DNA of 64,000 nt from Pontivivens insulae. GTDB taxonomy: Bacteria > Pseudomonadota > Alphaproteobacteria > Rhodobacterales > Rhodobacteraceae. Below, piece after piece: positions 1 through 9,011 of this stretch. A program made the position numbers and the translations under genes. The notes beneath the pieces were generated by a model that did no database searches, was not told the DNA's origin, and worked only from the letters and a program-made list of their open reading frames with translations. Each line of letters starts with the position of its first letter. Within the stretch, counting starts at the first letter, position 1. Location: positions 310,001 to 374,000 of the forward strand of contig NZ_OMKW01000003.1 of the NCBI RefSeq assembly GCF_900302495.1, written 5' to 3'.

Positions 1-1012
1 CCGCATCCGCACGACGCGCACATCCTTTGGCGCAGCCCGAGACATGCAGCCTGCCGGGTGCAGTCCCGGCAAGCTTTCGCGCCAACGCCCGCGTTTCTAC
101 GGTGGCTGAGGCGCAATAGGGGGCACCGGCGCAGGCATCCGCGCGCATCAACGGACTGTCAGCAACAGTGATCAAATCTGCATGTGGACTCTGCCTGATA
201 CCTTCCAAAAGGATCATCCGCCAAGGTGTCGTGCGCACACCAACCGCTTCCCGTACAGCGCTGCGCAACGTGGCGGTGAGCATCTGTCCGAACGCCACTC
301 CAGCCAGCAAATTGGCACCGATTTGGCCGGGTTGCAGCGGAACCACGGAAGGCAGCGCTGGCCTGTCGGCGAACCGAGTTGGCAACGACGCATCCCTCAG
401 GAGACCGGCCATACGTTTGGTCTGCGCCGTGGTGGCGAACCAGTCGGCCAGCTCAATGACCGCGTCAATCGCTGTTGCAGCCTCTACCCCAAACGCCGTA
501 TCTGCACCATCCGCGCGGACCGTCAGCTTGTCTTCAGTGCCCTCGATCCGAATATCCGCCGACGCAGCGGTCAGCACAGGTTGCGCCCCCGTATCCACCG
601 CAAAGCCAAATTTGGCTGGCAATTCGGGCAATTCGGTGAGCCGCGCCGCAAGCTCACTCGCCAGGCGAGCGGTAAGATCATCAGCTTCCCAGAAGGGCTG
701 CACCAGAATGTTGCGTCGACCTTCAAGACGCGCATCAGCATCCAGCAAATTTGCGGCGCCCAACGCCTGCAACACCGCCTCGTGATCCTGCTCTGCCACG
801 CCGCGAACTTGCAGATTTGCCCGGTTTGTCAGATCGATCACACCACTGCCAAACTGATCCGCAATGTCGCAGAGCGCTTCGGCCTGATCGGAGGAAAGCC
901 AGCCCCCCATCGGCCGGATGCGCACAACCAACCCGTCGCCCGACATCATCGGCCGGTGGGCACCGGGACACCAATCCTTCACCATGGGGTCAACTGCGGA
1001 CGCAACAGTCAT
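1..1012 (-). CDS. cobG: precorrin-3B synthase CobG (C-terminus cut by window edge)
   Basis: This is a siroheme/[4Fe-4S] enzyme of the aerobic cobalamin pathway that converts precorrin-3A to precorrin-3B. The ATG at 1012 overlaps the cobN stop codon (ATGA), so the two are translationally coupled. About 337 codons are visible with no in-frame stop. The N-terminus carries a nitrite/sulfite-reductase ferredoxin-like half (DGLVVRIRPMGGWLS, then GVIDLTNRANLQVRG). Near the left edge it has CAGAPYCASATVETRALA followed by LHVSGCAKGCAR, the Cys-X5-Cys and Cys-X3-Cys arrangement that binds the Fe-S cluster and siroheme. A nitrite/sulfite reductase is the only close alternative, and the cobN context argues against it. 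Confidence 0.93.
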   Translation of the reverse strand, partial: MTVASAVDPMVKDWCPGAHRPMMSGDGLVVRIRPMGGWLSSDQAEALCDIADQFGSGVIDLTNRANLQVRGVAEQDHEAVLQALGAANLLDADARLEGRRNILVQPFWEADDLTARLASELAARLTELPELPAKFGFAVDTGAQPVLTAASADIRIEGTEDKLTVRADGADTAFGVEAATAIDAVIELADWFATTAQTKRMAGLLRDASLPTRFADRPALPSVVPLQPGQIGANLLAGVAFGQMLTATLRSAVREAVGVRTTPWRMILLEGIRQSPHADLITVADSPLMRADACAGAPYCASATVETRALARKLAGTAPGRLHVSGCAKGCARRADA

Positions 1013-4000
1013 TCCGCCGCCTCAAGTGCCGCGCGGATTGAGTTACGTCGGCTCTGCCAGAGACCGGCGGCGTCCAAGGCACCGAACCGATCCCGCATGG
1101 CTTGCAGCGCTTGCGGGTTCTGCTCCGCTAGAAATGCCGTGATTTCTTCATCGCCCAACGTCGCATCGAAATAGGCATCGAACAGATGGGCCGGGACCAC
1201 ACCGGCCAATTGCGCGAACGCGGCCATATGTTCCAGCGTAGCCGCAATCTCTGCCGCGCCACGAAACCCGTGGCGCTGCATCCCGGCCAACCAATCGGGA
1301 TTGATGGCCCGCGCCTGCACGACCCGCGCAATCTCTTCTGGCAGCGCACGGGCACGCGGGATCTCTGGATTGGTTGTGTCGAGATGGTAGAGCGAAGCCT
1401 GCCCGCCCGTCACCGCTTGCGCCGCGGCAAAGCCAGCTTCATGTGCCGCATAGTCTGAGGCGAGCAAAAGGTCCGTCTCAGGCAAGTCCTGCAAATGGAC
1501 GAAACTGTCCGCTGCCGCCACACGGGCCGCAATCCCTGCTGCATCCTGCATCGGTTCTGCCCCATCGAAGGACCACGCACTGGCCTTCAACCACGCCTCC
1601 CCCGCGCGGATACGGCCCGCTTCAGAATAGTCTTCAAGATCCGGCCCCATGCCCAGACCATAGCTGCCGGGAGCAGGGCCAAAGACCCGCGCGTCCTCCT
1701 GTCCGACGAAGGGGTTGAAGTCACGAGCCTCATCCCGCGCGGCCAGTGTTCGCACCGCCTGCCCAAACAAGGTCGACAACACAGGAAAGACATCGCGGAA
1801 TAGGCCAGAGACGCGCAGCGTCACATCGATCCGGGGTCGGTCCAACTCAGCAAGCGGGATCACCTCGATGCCCGACACGCGCTCTGACCCCTTGTCCCAG
1901 ACCGGCTTCACACCAATCAGGTTCAGGGCCATTGCGAACTCCTCACCTGCTGTGCGCATCGTGGCAGAGCCCCATAAATCGACGATCAACCCACGGGGCC
2001 AGTCCCCGTGATCCTGCAAATGTCGGCGCACCAATTCATCAGCCAGCCTGACCCCCTGCGCATAGGCGCTGCGCGTCGGCACCGACCTGGGGTCGACCGC
2101 GAAGAGGTTGCGCCCGGTTGGCAAAACATCTGTTCGCCCACGATAGGGGGAGCCCGCAGGCCCCGGCGCAATCCGCTTTGCATTCAGCGCATCCAGCAGC
2201 GATTGCCGTTCGCCCGCCACCGCGCCGCTGACGTCAAACCGTGTGGCCACCGCGGGGGCGCGCCCCCAGACATGCAACCCATCGCCAAACTGGCTTTCCT
2301 TGATGTCGCAGACAAACCGGTCGATGCGGGTGATGGCCTCGGCTGAGCAAGACGCGCGATCAAGCCCCAGATCATCCTCCACGCCGATTGCCTGTGCCTC
2401 GTCCCGGATGTCGGCCTGAAGGCGGTCACGACGGCGCGGATCCAAGCCATCCGCATTCGAGAATTCGTCAAGCAGCGCTTCAAGACGGATCAACCGGTCC
2501 GGCGTGGCGCTGTTGCGCAAGGGCGGTGGGATATGGCCAAGGGTCACTGCCCCGATCCGGCGCTTGGCCTGCGCGGCCTCCCCCGGATCGTTGACAATGA
2601 AGGGATAGATAACGGGCAGTGTCCCCGTCAGAACATCCGGCCAGCACGCGCTTGAGAGGGCCACGGCCTTGCCGGGCAACCATTCCAATGTGCCATGCGC
2701 ACCAATATGGATCAGCGCGTCGGCCTGCTGTTGGAGCCAAAGATAGAAGGCGACATAGGCATGGCGCGGCGTTCGCGAGAGGTCGTGATATTCTTCATCA
2801 CGCAAGTGGGGCGTGCCCCGCTCGGGCTGAAGGGCAATGGTCACGTCGCCGCGCCGGACAGCCGCAAAATGAAACGCGCCATCTGCAAAATCCGCATCCT
2901 GCTCCGGCGATCCCCACGCCGCGGCAAGGTCATCGCGTAGCTCTTGTGGCAAGGCTTCCAGCGCTCTGAGATAGTCCGCAACCGGCCAGACCGTGCGGCG
3001 CGCTGAAAGCGCCTCTGGCAACGGTCCGCCGGGCGCAACGGTCACGCCATCGGCGCCCAGATCGTCGAGAATGGCCTCCGCCGATGCGATGGCGTCCAGC
3101 CCAACGGCATGGGCCATGTTCCAGTCCTTGCCCGGATAGGTCGACAGGATCAGCGCGGGGCGTCGCTCAGTAGCCGAACGCGCTCCCAGTTCCACCATTG
3201 CCTGAACGCGATCTGCCAAAGCCTCAATCCGCTCAGGCTCGGCCCTGTGGGCGAATCGAGAATATTCGAGGGCAGGATCCTTTCGGCCCGGCTCCTTGAA
3301 GCTGACCACGCCGCCGAAAAGCCGCCCGTCAATTTCGGGAAGGACAACGTGCATGGCAAGATCCGTGGGCGACAGGCCGCGCTCCGCGTCCTCCCACGCT
3401 TTGCGCCGCGATGTCGAAAGCGCGACTTGCACGACCGGCACATCGCCCGCGTCCAAGGGTGAGGTGCCGTCAGCACCTTTGCCACTGAACGATGTCGCGT
3501 TCACGATTGCCGCGGGACCGAGCGCGCGCACCTGACGGGCAAGCCAGCCGGCGGCCTCTGGCGCTTTCAACGAGGGCGCAAACAATCCCAAGACCTCGAA
3601 ACCCCGCGCCCGCAAAGCCGCGAAAATAGCCTCAATCGGTGCAAGGTCAGCCGAAACCAGATACGATCGGTAAAAGCTGACCAGGATCAGCGGCTTCTCT
3701 GCGCCCAACGCAACCAATGGGCAGCAAACACCATCTTCCGGCCGCCACGCGCCGACCATCGGCATGGCCTTCGAACCGCGCACGGGTCCGGCATAAAGAC
3801 CCGCCGCCAGCGCCATCTGTGCAAGGGCGGCCTGCGCGGCGACAGCCCCGCCGCTGTCACAAAGATGCGCCAAACGCCGCAAGGTGGACGTCGGAAGCGT
3901 CGAGACCTCATCGAGTTGGGGATCAGCACGACCATCCGCAGGCAAAACAGCCAACGCGATGCCCTTTTCCGCTGCCAGGGCGCGTACCTGTTGAAGACCA

Positions 4001-4284
4001 TATTGCCAATAGGGTGCCCCCCCGATCAAACGGATCAGGATTCCTTTCGCCCCTTCGAGCGTTTGCTCCACATAAGTATCGACCGAAAGCGGATGCTTAA
4101 GGGCCGTCAGGTTGGCAAGGCGCAGGGTCGGCAGCTTCCCATCGGCCCTATGCCACCCCGCCGCAAAAGCCCCGAGATCACTGTCCGAAAATGAGAGCAC
4201 GACCAGATCTGCCGGGCTTTGGCCCAGATCCATCGGCGTCTCGGTCTCGTCCAGTCCGTGGCTTTCGCGAAAGATGACATGCAT
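1009..4284 (-). CDS. cobN: cobaltochelatase subunit CobN
   Basis: This 1091-residue protein is the large subunit of the ATP-dependent aerobic cobaltochelatase (CobN-CobS-CobT), which inserts Co2+ into hydrogenobyrinic acid a,c-diamide. Its length is within the usual range of roughly 1080-1280. Family segments are visible, such as DALIHIGAHGTLEWLPGKAV and PVIYPFIVNDPGEAAQAKRR in the middle and NPFVGQEDARVFGPAPGSYG toward the C-terminus. It lies 17 nt behind cobW and overlaps cobG by 4 nt. CobS and CobT are not in the window and are normally encoded elsewhere in Rhodobacterales. BchH is the main paralogue, but the cobW/cobG neighbours decide for CobN. Confidence 0.95.
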   Translation of the reverse strand: MHVIFRESHGLDETETPMDLGQSPADLVVLSFSDSDLGAFAAGWHRADGKLPTLRLANLTALKHPLSVDTYVEQTLEGAKGILIRLIGGAPYWQYGLQQVRALAAEKGIALAVLPADGRADPQLDEVSTLPTSTLRRLAHLCDSGGAVAAQAALAQMALAAGLYAGPVRGSKAMPMVGAWRPEDGVCCPLVALGAEKPLILVSFYRSYLVSADLAPIEAIFAALRARGFEVLGLFAPSLKAPEAAGWLARQVRALGPAAIVNATSFSGKGADGTSPLDAGDVPVVQVALSTSRRKAWEDAERGLSPTDLAMHVVLPEIDGRLFGGVVSFKEPGRKDPALEYSRFAHRAEPERIEALADRVQAMVELGARSATERRPALILSTYPGKDWNMAHAVGLDAIASAEAILDDLGADGVTVAPGGPLPEALSARRTVWPVADYLRALEALPQELRDDLAAAWGSPEQDADFADGAFHFAAVRRGDVTIALQPERGTPHLRDEEYHDLSRTPRHAYVAFYLWLQQQADALIHIGAHGTLEWLPGKAVALSSACWPDVLTGTLPVIYPFIVNDPGEAAQAKRRIGAVTLGHIPPPLRNSATPDRLIRLEALLDEFSNADGLDPRRRDRLQADIRDEAQAIGVEDDLGLDRASCSAEAITRIDRFVCDIKESQFGDGLHVWGRAPAVATRFDVSGAVAGERQSLLDALNAKRIAPGPAGSPYRGRTDVLPTGRNLFAVDPRSVPTRSAYAQGVRLADELVRRHLQDHGDWPRGLIVDLWGSATMRTAGEEFAMALNLIGVKPVWDKGSERVSGIEVIPLAELDRPRIDVTLRVSGLFRDVFPVLSTLFGQAVRTLAARDEARDFNPFVGQEDARVFGPAPGSYGLGMGPDLEDYSEAGRIRAGEAWLKASAWSFDGAEPMQDAAGIAARVAAADSFVHLQDLPETDLLLASDYAAHEAGFAAAQAVTGGQASLYHLDTTNPEIPRARALPEEIARVVQARAINPDWLAGMQRHGFRGAAEIAATLEHMAAFAQLAGVVPAHLFDAYFDATLGDEEITAFLAEQNPQALQAMRDRFGALDAAGLWQSRRNSIRAALEAAE

Positions 4285-4301
4285 GACGGCATTGCCCGGG
4301 C

Positions 4302-5354
4302 CTAGGCCGCAGCAGCAGGCTCCAACAGGGCGGCACGGATCGCATCGGGGTTCACATCGTCATGTTCTGCGATGACAACCAGACGCCCCTTACGCCCTTC
4401 TGCGGCCGTCCAAGGCCGGTCGAACTGATGGCGCACCCGTGCGCCCACAGCCTGCACCAACAGCCGCATCGGCTTACCCGCAACGGCGGCGTATCCTTTC
4501 ACGCGCAGAATGTTCTGCTCGCGGGCCATCGCCTCAATCCGGGCCACCAGCACGGCTGGATCGGTCTGCTCAGGTAGATCAATCACGATGCTCTCGAAAT
4601 CATCATGCTCGTGGTCGTCATGTCCGTCGTGATGCGAGGGGCGCGCGTCGATATCATCTTCGGCGGCGGCCTCAAGTCCCAGGATCACACGCGGATCAAC
4701 AGCCCCTTCGGCCACTTCAACAACCGGCAGGACACGCGGTGCCTCGGCCGCGATGATCTCACGAGCCTTTGCCACACCTTCCGGTCCGGCCAGATCCGGC
4801 TTCGTCAAAAGGATGATGTCGGCACAGGAAATCTGATCCTCGAACACCTCGCTCAGCGGTGTCTCGTGATCAATGCTGTCATCGGCCCGGCGTTGTGCAT
4901 CGACCGCCTCGACATTCGTCGCAAAGCGACCGGCGCTCACAGCCTCTGCATCCGCCAACGCAATCACACCATCCACGGTGATCTTCGAGCGGATATCGGG
5001 CCAGTCAAACGCCTTGAGCAATGGTTTGGGCAGGGCCAGACCGCTGGTCTCGATGATGATGTGCTCAGGGCGCGGTTCCAGCGCCATCAACGCCTCAATG
5101 GTCGGGATGAAGTCGTCGGCAACGGTGCAGCAGATGCAGCCATTGGCCAGTTCCATGATGTTTTCGGCGGGGCAATCGGGGATTGCACAGGATTTGAGAA
5201 TTTCGCCATCGACACCGACATCGCCAAATTCGTTGACCACGATGGCCAGACGCTTGCCCTGCGGGTTGGTCATCAGATGCCGGATCAGCGTGGTCTTGCC
5301 CGAGCCCAGAAAGCCGGTGACGACAGTGACGGGAAGCTTTGCGAGATCAGACAT
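4302..5354 (-). CDS. cobW: CobW-type GTPase / metallochaperone
   Basis: This G3E-family (COG0523) GTPase has 350 residues. It has a Walker A loop GFLGSGKTT at residues 14-22, the metal-binding CxCC motif (NGCICCTV, C73-C75-C76), the ELANG context typical of CobW, and a His/Asp-rich loop (HHDGHDDHEHDD) before the CobW C-terminal domain. CobW is thought to deliver Co2+ to the cobaltochelatase. I chose the ATG at 5354 because the protein then begins directly at the P-loop domain, and because it overlaps the end of the upstream DUF1636 gene by 8 nt. An in-frame extension to 5582 runs through that gene and looks non-coding. Confidence 0.93.
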   Translation of the reverse strand: MSDLAKLPVTVVTGFLGSGKTTLIRHLMTNPQGKRLAIVVNEFGDVGVDGEILKSCAIPDCPAENIMELANGCICCTVADDFIPTIEALMALEPRPEHIIIETSGLALPKPLLKAFDWPDIRSKITVDGVIALADAEAVSAGRFATNVEAVDAQRRADDSIDHETPLSEVFEDQISCADIILLTKPDLAGPEGVAKAREIIAAEAPRVLPVVEVAEGAVDPRVILGLEAAAEDDIDARPSHHDGHDDHEHDDFESIVIDLPEQTDPAVLVARIEAMAREQNILRVKGYAAVAGKPMRLLVQAVGARVRHQFDRPWTAAEGRKGRLVVIAEHDDVNPDAIRAALLEPAAAA

Positions 5355-5733
5355 TCGAAGTCTCCATTGGTGGAATGCGCGCAATGCAATTCTTGCGGAA
5401 ATGGTCAGAGCGTTCGCGCCACGGAACCAGCCCATCTTCGGTCTGCTGGTATTTTTGCGCGCCGTCCAGCACCAGAGCGGCATCTTGCGGCGTAAAATTA
5501 CCATAAACGTAAGTCCAGCGCCCTGCCCCGCCGCGCAATGCAACAGAGCAGCCGCGCGTGCAGTTGGACAGGCACTCAACACCGGTAACGGTCACATGCT
5601 CGGGCACCTGCTCGCCCGAAATCGCCTCCAGCAATTGCGCACCCGGGCGCACCTCGCTCTCGACCAGCTCAACGGCTGAGCGGCATTTGACGCAGACCAT
5701 CAGTTCAACGGGAGGTGTGGGATTTTGCGACAT
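5347..5733 (-). CDS. DUF1636 family metal-binding protein
   Basis: This 128-residue protein is first in the cobalamin operon. It has Cys14-X2-Cys17 and a second set, Cys54-X3-Cys58-X3-Cys62 (GVECLSNCTRGCSVAL), a spacing reminiscent of thioredoxin-fold [2Fe-2S] ferredoxins. The family is repeatedly found next to cobW/cobN in alphaproteobacteria and is described only as a predicted metal-binding protein. A role in cobalt handling or in electron supply to CobG is an inference from context. The stop overlaps the cobW start. Confidence 0.85.
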   Translation of the reverse strand: MSQNPTPPVELMVCVKCRSAVELVESEVRPGAQLLEAISGEQVPEHVTVTGVECLSNCTRGCSVALRGGAGRWTYVYGNFTPQDAALVLDGAQKYQQTEDGLVPWRERSDHFRKNCIARIPPMETSNV

Positions 5734-5849
5734 GGCTCAGTACCGCCTCTACACGAAAACACGAAGGGACCCAGTCCGCCGAGAGCCCCTGTTGGGGGAG
5801 GTTATCTGGCAAAGCCCCGACCGGTGCAATCAATGAGTGCGAAGTTTGT

Positions 5850-5878
5850 GTCACATGCCCCTGTTGACGACATGTGAC
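5850..5878. promoter_or_regulatory. perfect inverted repeat upstream of the cobalamin operon
   Basis: GTCACATG at 5850-5857 and CATGTGAC at 5871-5878 form a perfect 8-bp inverted repeat with a 13-nt spacer. It lies 117-145 bp upstream of the first gene of the minus-strand operon. It could be an operator for a dimeric regulator or a stem-loop at the 3' end of tdh. No T-run follows on either strand, so a classical terminator is less likely. The repeat is seen directly; the function is inferred. Confidence 0.4.
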
Positions 5879-5946
5879 GTTCCGTTTGCGGCGCGTGGGT
5901 AGGTGACGCGGCACTGCCAGCGCCCACAATCCGCGAATCTGCCCGA

Positions 5947-6987
5947 TCAGCCCGTCCAGTCGAGCACGACCTTTCCGGACTGCCCCGATTTCATCACCTC
6001 GAAGGCTGCACGGTAATCGGTGGCCGCGAACCGGTGCGTGATCACGCCCGAGATGTCGAGGCCATTTTCAAGCATCGCGATCATCTTGTACCACGTCTCG
6101 AAAATCTCTCGCCCGTAGACGCCCTTGATCGTCAGCGCCTTGAACACGATGCGCGACCAGTCGACGGGGCTCTTGCCTGGCGGAATGCCCAGCAGCGCGA
6201 TCCGCCCCCCCATCACCAGACTTTCGACCATCTGATCGAAGGCGATCTGATTGCCCGACATCTCCAACCCGACATCGAAGCCCTGACGGATGCGCAGGCG
6301 GGCCGCAACATCTGCCAGATTCTGCTCTGCAACATTGACCGGCACGACATCGGCAACCCGCGCCGCCAAGTCGAGCCGCTCTTGGTTTACATCCGTGATC
6401 ACCACGTGGCGTGCGCCGACATGGCGCGCCACTGCAGCAGCCATGATGCCAATTGGCCCGGCGCCGGTGATCAGCACATCCTCCCCGACCAGATCGAAAC
6501 TCAGCGCTGTATGCACCGCGTTTCCCAGTGGATCGAGGATCGCGCCGATATCGTCTGAAATCTCATCGGGCAGCGGCACGACGTTGAATGCGGGCAAACG
6601 TAGATATTGGGCAAAGGCACCTTGCTCATTCACACCGATCCCGCGCGTCTCAGGGTCGAGGTGAAACTTGCCAGCCCGGCTCTGCCGCGACTGATGACCA
6701 ATCAAATGCCCCTCACCGCTACATCGCTGACCAATCTGATAGCCCGTCACGTTGCGACCCAGATCGACAATCTCTCCGGCGAATTCGTGACCTGTGATCA
6801 ACGGCACCGGAACCGTTTTGCTGGCCCAGTCATCCCAGTTCCAGATATGAATATCTGTCCCGCAAATGCCCGTGCGGTTGATCCGGATCAACACGTCATC
6901 GGGCCCGATTTCGGGCACGGGCGCGTCAATCAACTCCAGCCCCGGCGCGGCGACTGTCTTTGCAAGGGCCTGCATCTGGTTGCTCAT
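5947..6987 (-). CDS. tdh: L-threonine 3-dehydrogenase
   Basis: This 346-residue zinc MDR-family enzyme oxidises L-threonine to 2-amino-3-oxobutanoate with NAD+. The catalytic zinc ligands are present: Cys42 in ICGTD, and His67-Glu68 in TGHEFAG. The nucleotide-binding glycines are also there ([13 protein letters not shown]). The four cysteines that bind structural zinc in the E. coli enzyme are all replaced (Gly97, Ser100, Ser103, Asp111), while the flanking GEGH and GIGVN are kept. It overlaps kbl by 4 nt (ATGA) and acts on the same pathway, so it is one operon. Confidence 0.94.
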   Translation of the reverse strand: MSNQMQALAKTVAAPGLELIDAPVPEIGPDDVLIRINRTGICGTDIHIWNWDDWASKTVPVPLITGHEFAGEIVDLGRNVTGYQIGQRCSGEGHLIGHQSRQSRAGKFHLDPETRGIGVNEQGAFAQYLRLPAFNVVPLPDEISDDIGAILDPLGNAVHTALSFDLVGEDVLITGAGPIGIMAAAVARHVGARHVVITDVNQERLDLAARVADVVPVNVAEQNLADVAARLRIRQGFDVGLEMSGNQIAFDQMVESLVMGGRIALLGIPPGKSPVDWSRIVFKALTIKGVYGREIFETWYKMIAMLENGLDISGVITHRFAATDYRAAFEVMKSGQSGKVVLDWTG

Positions 6988-8171
6988 GACAAGACCCCAA
7001 CCGCCTTGCCCGCCACCTCGAATGCTGTCAGCGCGCGGTCGAGCGTGTCTCGACCAAGGCGCGCATTCATCTGCGTGCGGATACGTGCCTGCCCACGCGG
7101 CACGACCGGGAAGAAGAAACCGCTGACATAGACGCCCTCCTCAAACAGACGGGCGGCAAGATCTTGTGCCAGTTGCGCTTCACCCAACATGACGGGCACG
7201 ATCGGATGCTCACCGGGCAGAAGGGTATATCCCATCCGTTCCAGCCCCGCGCGCCAATAGGCCGTGTTCTCAAACAACTGCGCCCGCAGCGCGGCGCCCT
7301 CCTCCACCAGACGCAACGCCTCTATCCCCGCAGCAACGATTGCGGGGGGCAGCGAGTTCGAAAAGAGATAGGGCCGCGCGCGCTGACGCAACAAATCAAT
7401 CACCGGCTGCGGCCCTGCAATATATCCACCAATCGATCCGCCCAGTGCCTTGCCCAGCGTCCCCGTCAGCACATCGACGCTGAGCCCGAAATGGGAGGGC
7501 GTTCCAGCACCATCTGGCCCCATGAAGCCTGTGGCATGGCAATCATCCACCATCACCATCGCGCCATACCGGTCTGCCAAGGCCTTGATCTCCGGCAACT
7601 TGGCCAGGGTGCCGTCCATGCTGAATACGCCGTCAGTGGCGATCATGATAAAGCGCGCACCGTCTGCCCGAGCGGCCTTCAACTGATCTTCCAACGCCGC
7701 CATATCGGAGGTCGCATAGCGATAGCGCTTCGCCTTGCACAGCCGGATACCATCAATGATCGAGGCATGGTTAAGCGTATCCGAGATGATCGCGTCCTCG
7801 GCCCCCAACAACGGCTCGAACAGGCCGCCATTCGCGTCAAAACAGGCTGCAAACAAAATGGCATCATCCATTCTCAAGAATGCCGCCAGCCGCGCCTCAA
7901 GCTCCCGATGCAAGTCCTGTGTTCCGCAAATGAACCGGACGGAGGCCATGCCAAAGCCTTTCTGCTCCATCACCGAACGTGCAGCAGAAATCAGGTCGGG
8001 ATGATCCGCCAACCCAAGATAGTTGTTGGCGCAAAGGTTGATGACGTCACGATCCCCCACGGCAATCTCACCCGCTTGCGGTGAAGTGATCAGCCGTTCG
8101 GACTTATAGAGCCCTTCCGCACGGATCTGCTCAAGCGTCTCTGACACATGGCTCAGAAATGAATCAGTCAT
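6984..8171 (-). CDS. kbl: 2-amino-3-ketobutyrate coenzyme A ligase
   Basis: This PLP enzyme cleaves 2-amino-3-ketobutyrate with CoA to glycine and acetyl-CoA, completing threonine degradation with Tdh. It has 395 residues and matches E. coli Kbl closely over its length ([35 protein letters not shown]). The PLP lysine is Lys241 in [11 protein letters not shown] chose the ATG at 8171 over the codon four residues upstream because a TTGGAGGATGCG leader with a good Shine-Dalgarno precedes it. The CGGATG/CATCCG pair at 8189-8219 and the palindrome CAATATTG at 8220-8227 lie in its leader and may be operator sequence. Confidence 0.95.
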   Translation of the reverse strand: MTDSFLSHVSETLEQIRAEGLYKSERLITSPQAGEIAVGDRDVINLCANNYLGLADHPDLISAARSVMEQKGFGMASVRFICGTQDLHRELEARLAAFLRMDDAILFAACFDANGGLFEPLLGAEDAIISDTLNHASIIDGIRLCKAKRYRYATSDMAALEDQLKAARADGARFIMIATDGVFSMDGTLAKLPEIKALADRYGAMVMVDDCHATGFMGPDGAGTPSHFGLSVDVLTGTLGKALGGSIGGYIAGPQPVIDLLRQRARPYLFSNSLPPAIVAAGIEALRLVEEGAALRAQLFENTAYWRAGLERMGYTLLPGEHPIVPVMLGEAQLAQDLAARLFEEGVYVSGFFFPVVPRGQARIRTQMNARLGRDTLDRALTAFEVAGKAVGVLS

Positions 8172-8236
8172 CGCATCCTCCAATTTAACGGATGGATAAC
8201 ATGACGGACTTCACATCCGCAATATTGGATTCTCGT

Positions 8237-8794
8237 CTATCCGCCGCGTACCACTAGAAAAGCGCGCGCAGTACCTTCCGCACGGATCGCATGCGGTACG
8301 TCAGCTGGGTAATGCGCGGTATCGCCTGGCTCCAACATTTCGGTCGCCTCACCGCTGGTCACAACGATACGACCGTCGAGTACTGTGAGATGTTCCTGCG
8401 CGCCCGTTCCGTGGGGCTGGCTGTCCAGGACGCCACCGGACTGGAACGTCAAATCGTAAAGCTCTTGCTGCCCTGCATCTTCTGGCTGCGATAAAATCTT
8501 TATCTTGCAGCCACTTCCACGCTTCTCAATCAGGGGGGCATCGCTTGCACGCTGGACCGTTATGACCGCCCGATCCTGCTCGTCCAACAGCCCGGCAAAA
8601 TCAACCTGCAACGCTGTCGTCAAATTCCACAGCGTCGCGATGGTCGGCGACGACTCACCCCGTTCGATTTGGCTGACCATACTCCGCGACACGCCTGAAA
8701 GCTTGGCCACCGCATCGAGGGACAGGCCACGCTGTGCCCGCGCGGCCTTTAGCCGGGCCGGCAGCAGCGCCAATATGTTCTCTTTTTCATCCAT
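8237..8794 (-). CDS. XRE-cupin transcriptional regulator
   Basis: This 185-residue protein has an N-terminal helix-turn-helix (about residues 12-65: LSLDAVAKLSGVSRSMVSQI) and a C-terminal cupin domain (about 110-185: TGAQEHLTVLDGRIVV and PGDTAHYPADVPHAI). This is the usual architecture of one-component regulators that sense small amino-acid-derived ligands. It sits 65 nt upstream of kbl on the same strand, which makes it the likely regulator of kbl-tdh. An in-frame GTG at 8800 is an alternative start. The gene is divergent from acnB, so it could also influence that promoter. Confidence 0.88.
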   Translation of the reverse strand: MDEKENILALLPARLKAARAQRGLSLDAVAKLSGVSRSMVSQIERGESSPTIATLWNLTTALQVDFAGLLDEQDRAVITVQRASDAPLIEKRGSGCKIKILSQPEDAGQQELYDLTFQSGGVLDSQPHGTGAQEHLTVLDGRIVVTSGEATEMLEPGDTAHYPADVPHAIRAEGTARAFLVVRGG

Positions 8795-9011
8795 AATCAC
8801 GGACGCTATGCCAGAATACAGCCTCCATCAAGGCATGGCAGGCAAGGCTGGCTCCCACGTGCCTTGCTGCAAATTAGACGTTCAAATTCGGTGGGCCCTT
8901 CTTGCCCTGACGGCAATGATCGTATACCTGCGCATACAAACACCACTTTATAACCATCGGAACCGCGCGAACCCTTCGCCGCAGCGTTTCGTCAACAGCA
9001 CCAGGACCACC

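Noticed and set aside
182-1174. Plus-strand open frame at the left edge
   Set aside because: It lies opposite cobG, whose siroheme/Fe-S cysteine motifs are clear on the minus strand.
5734-5946. Cobalamin riboswitch upstream of the cob operon
   Set aside because: I looked on the minus strand for the B12 box and the conserved core and found neither.
8930-8937. GTATAC-containing inverted repeat upstream of acnB as an iron-regulator site
   Set aside because: The arms are only about 4 bp and the pattern does not match an iron-responsive box that I could defend.
8505-9011. N-terminal extension of AcnB
   Set aside because: The frame is open, but it covers the XRE-cupin gene on the other strand and the AcnB family starts at MSLYAAYL.
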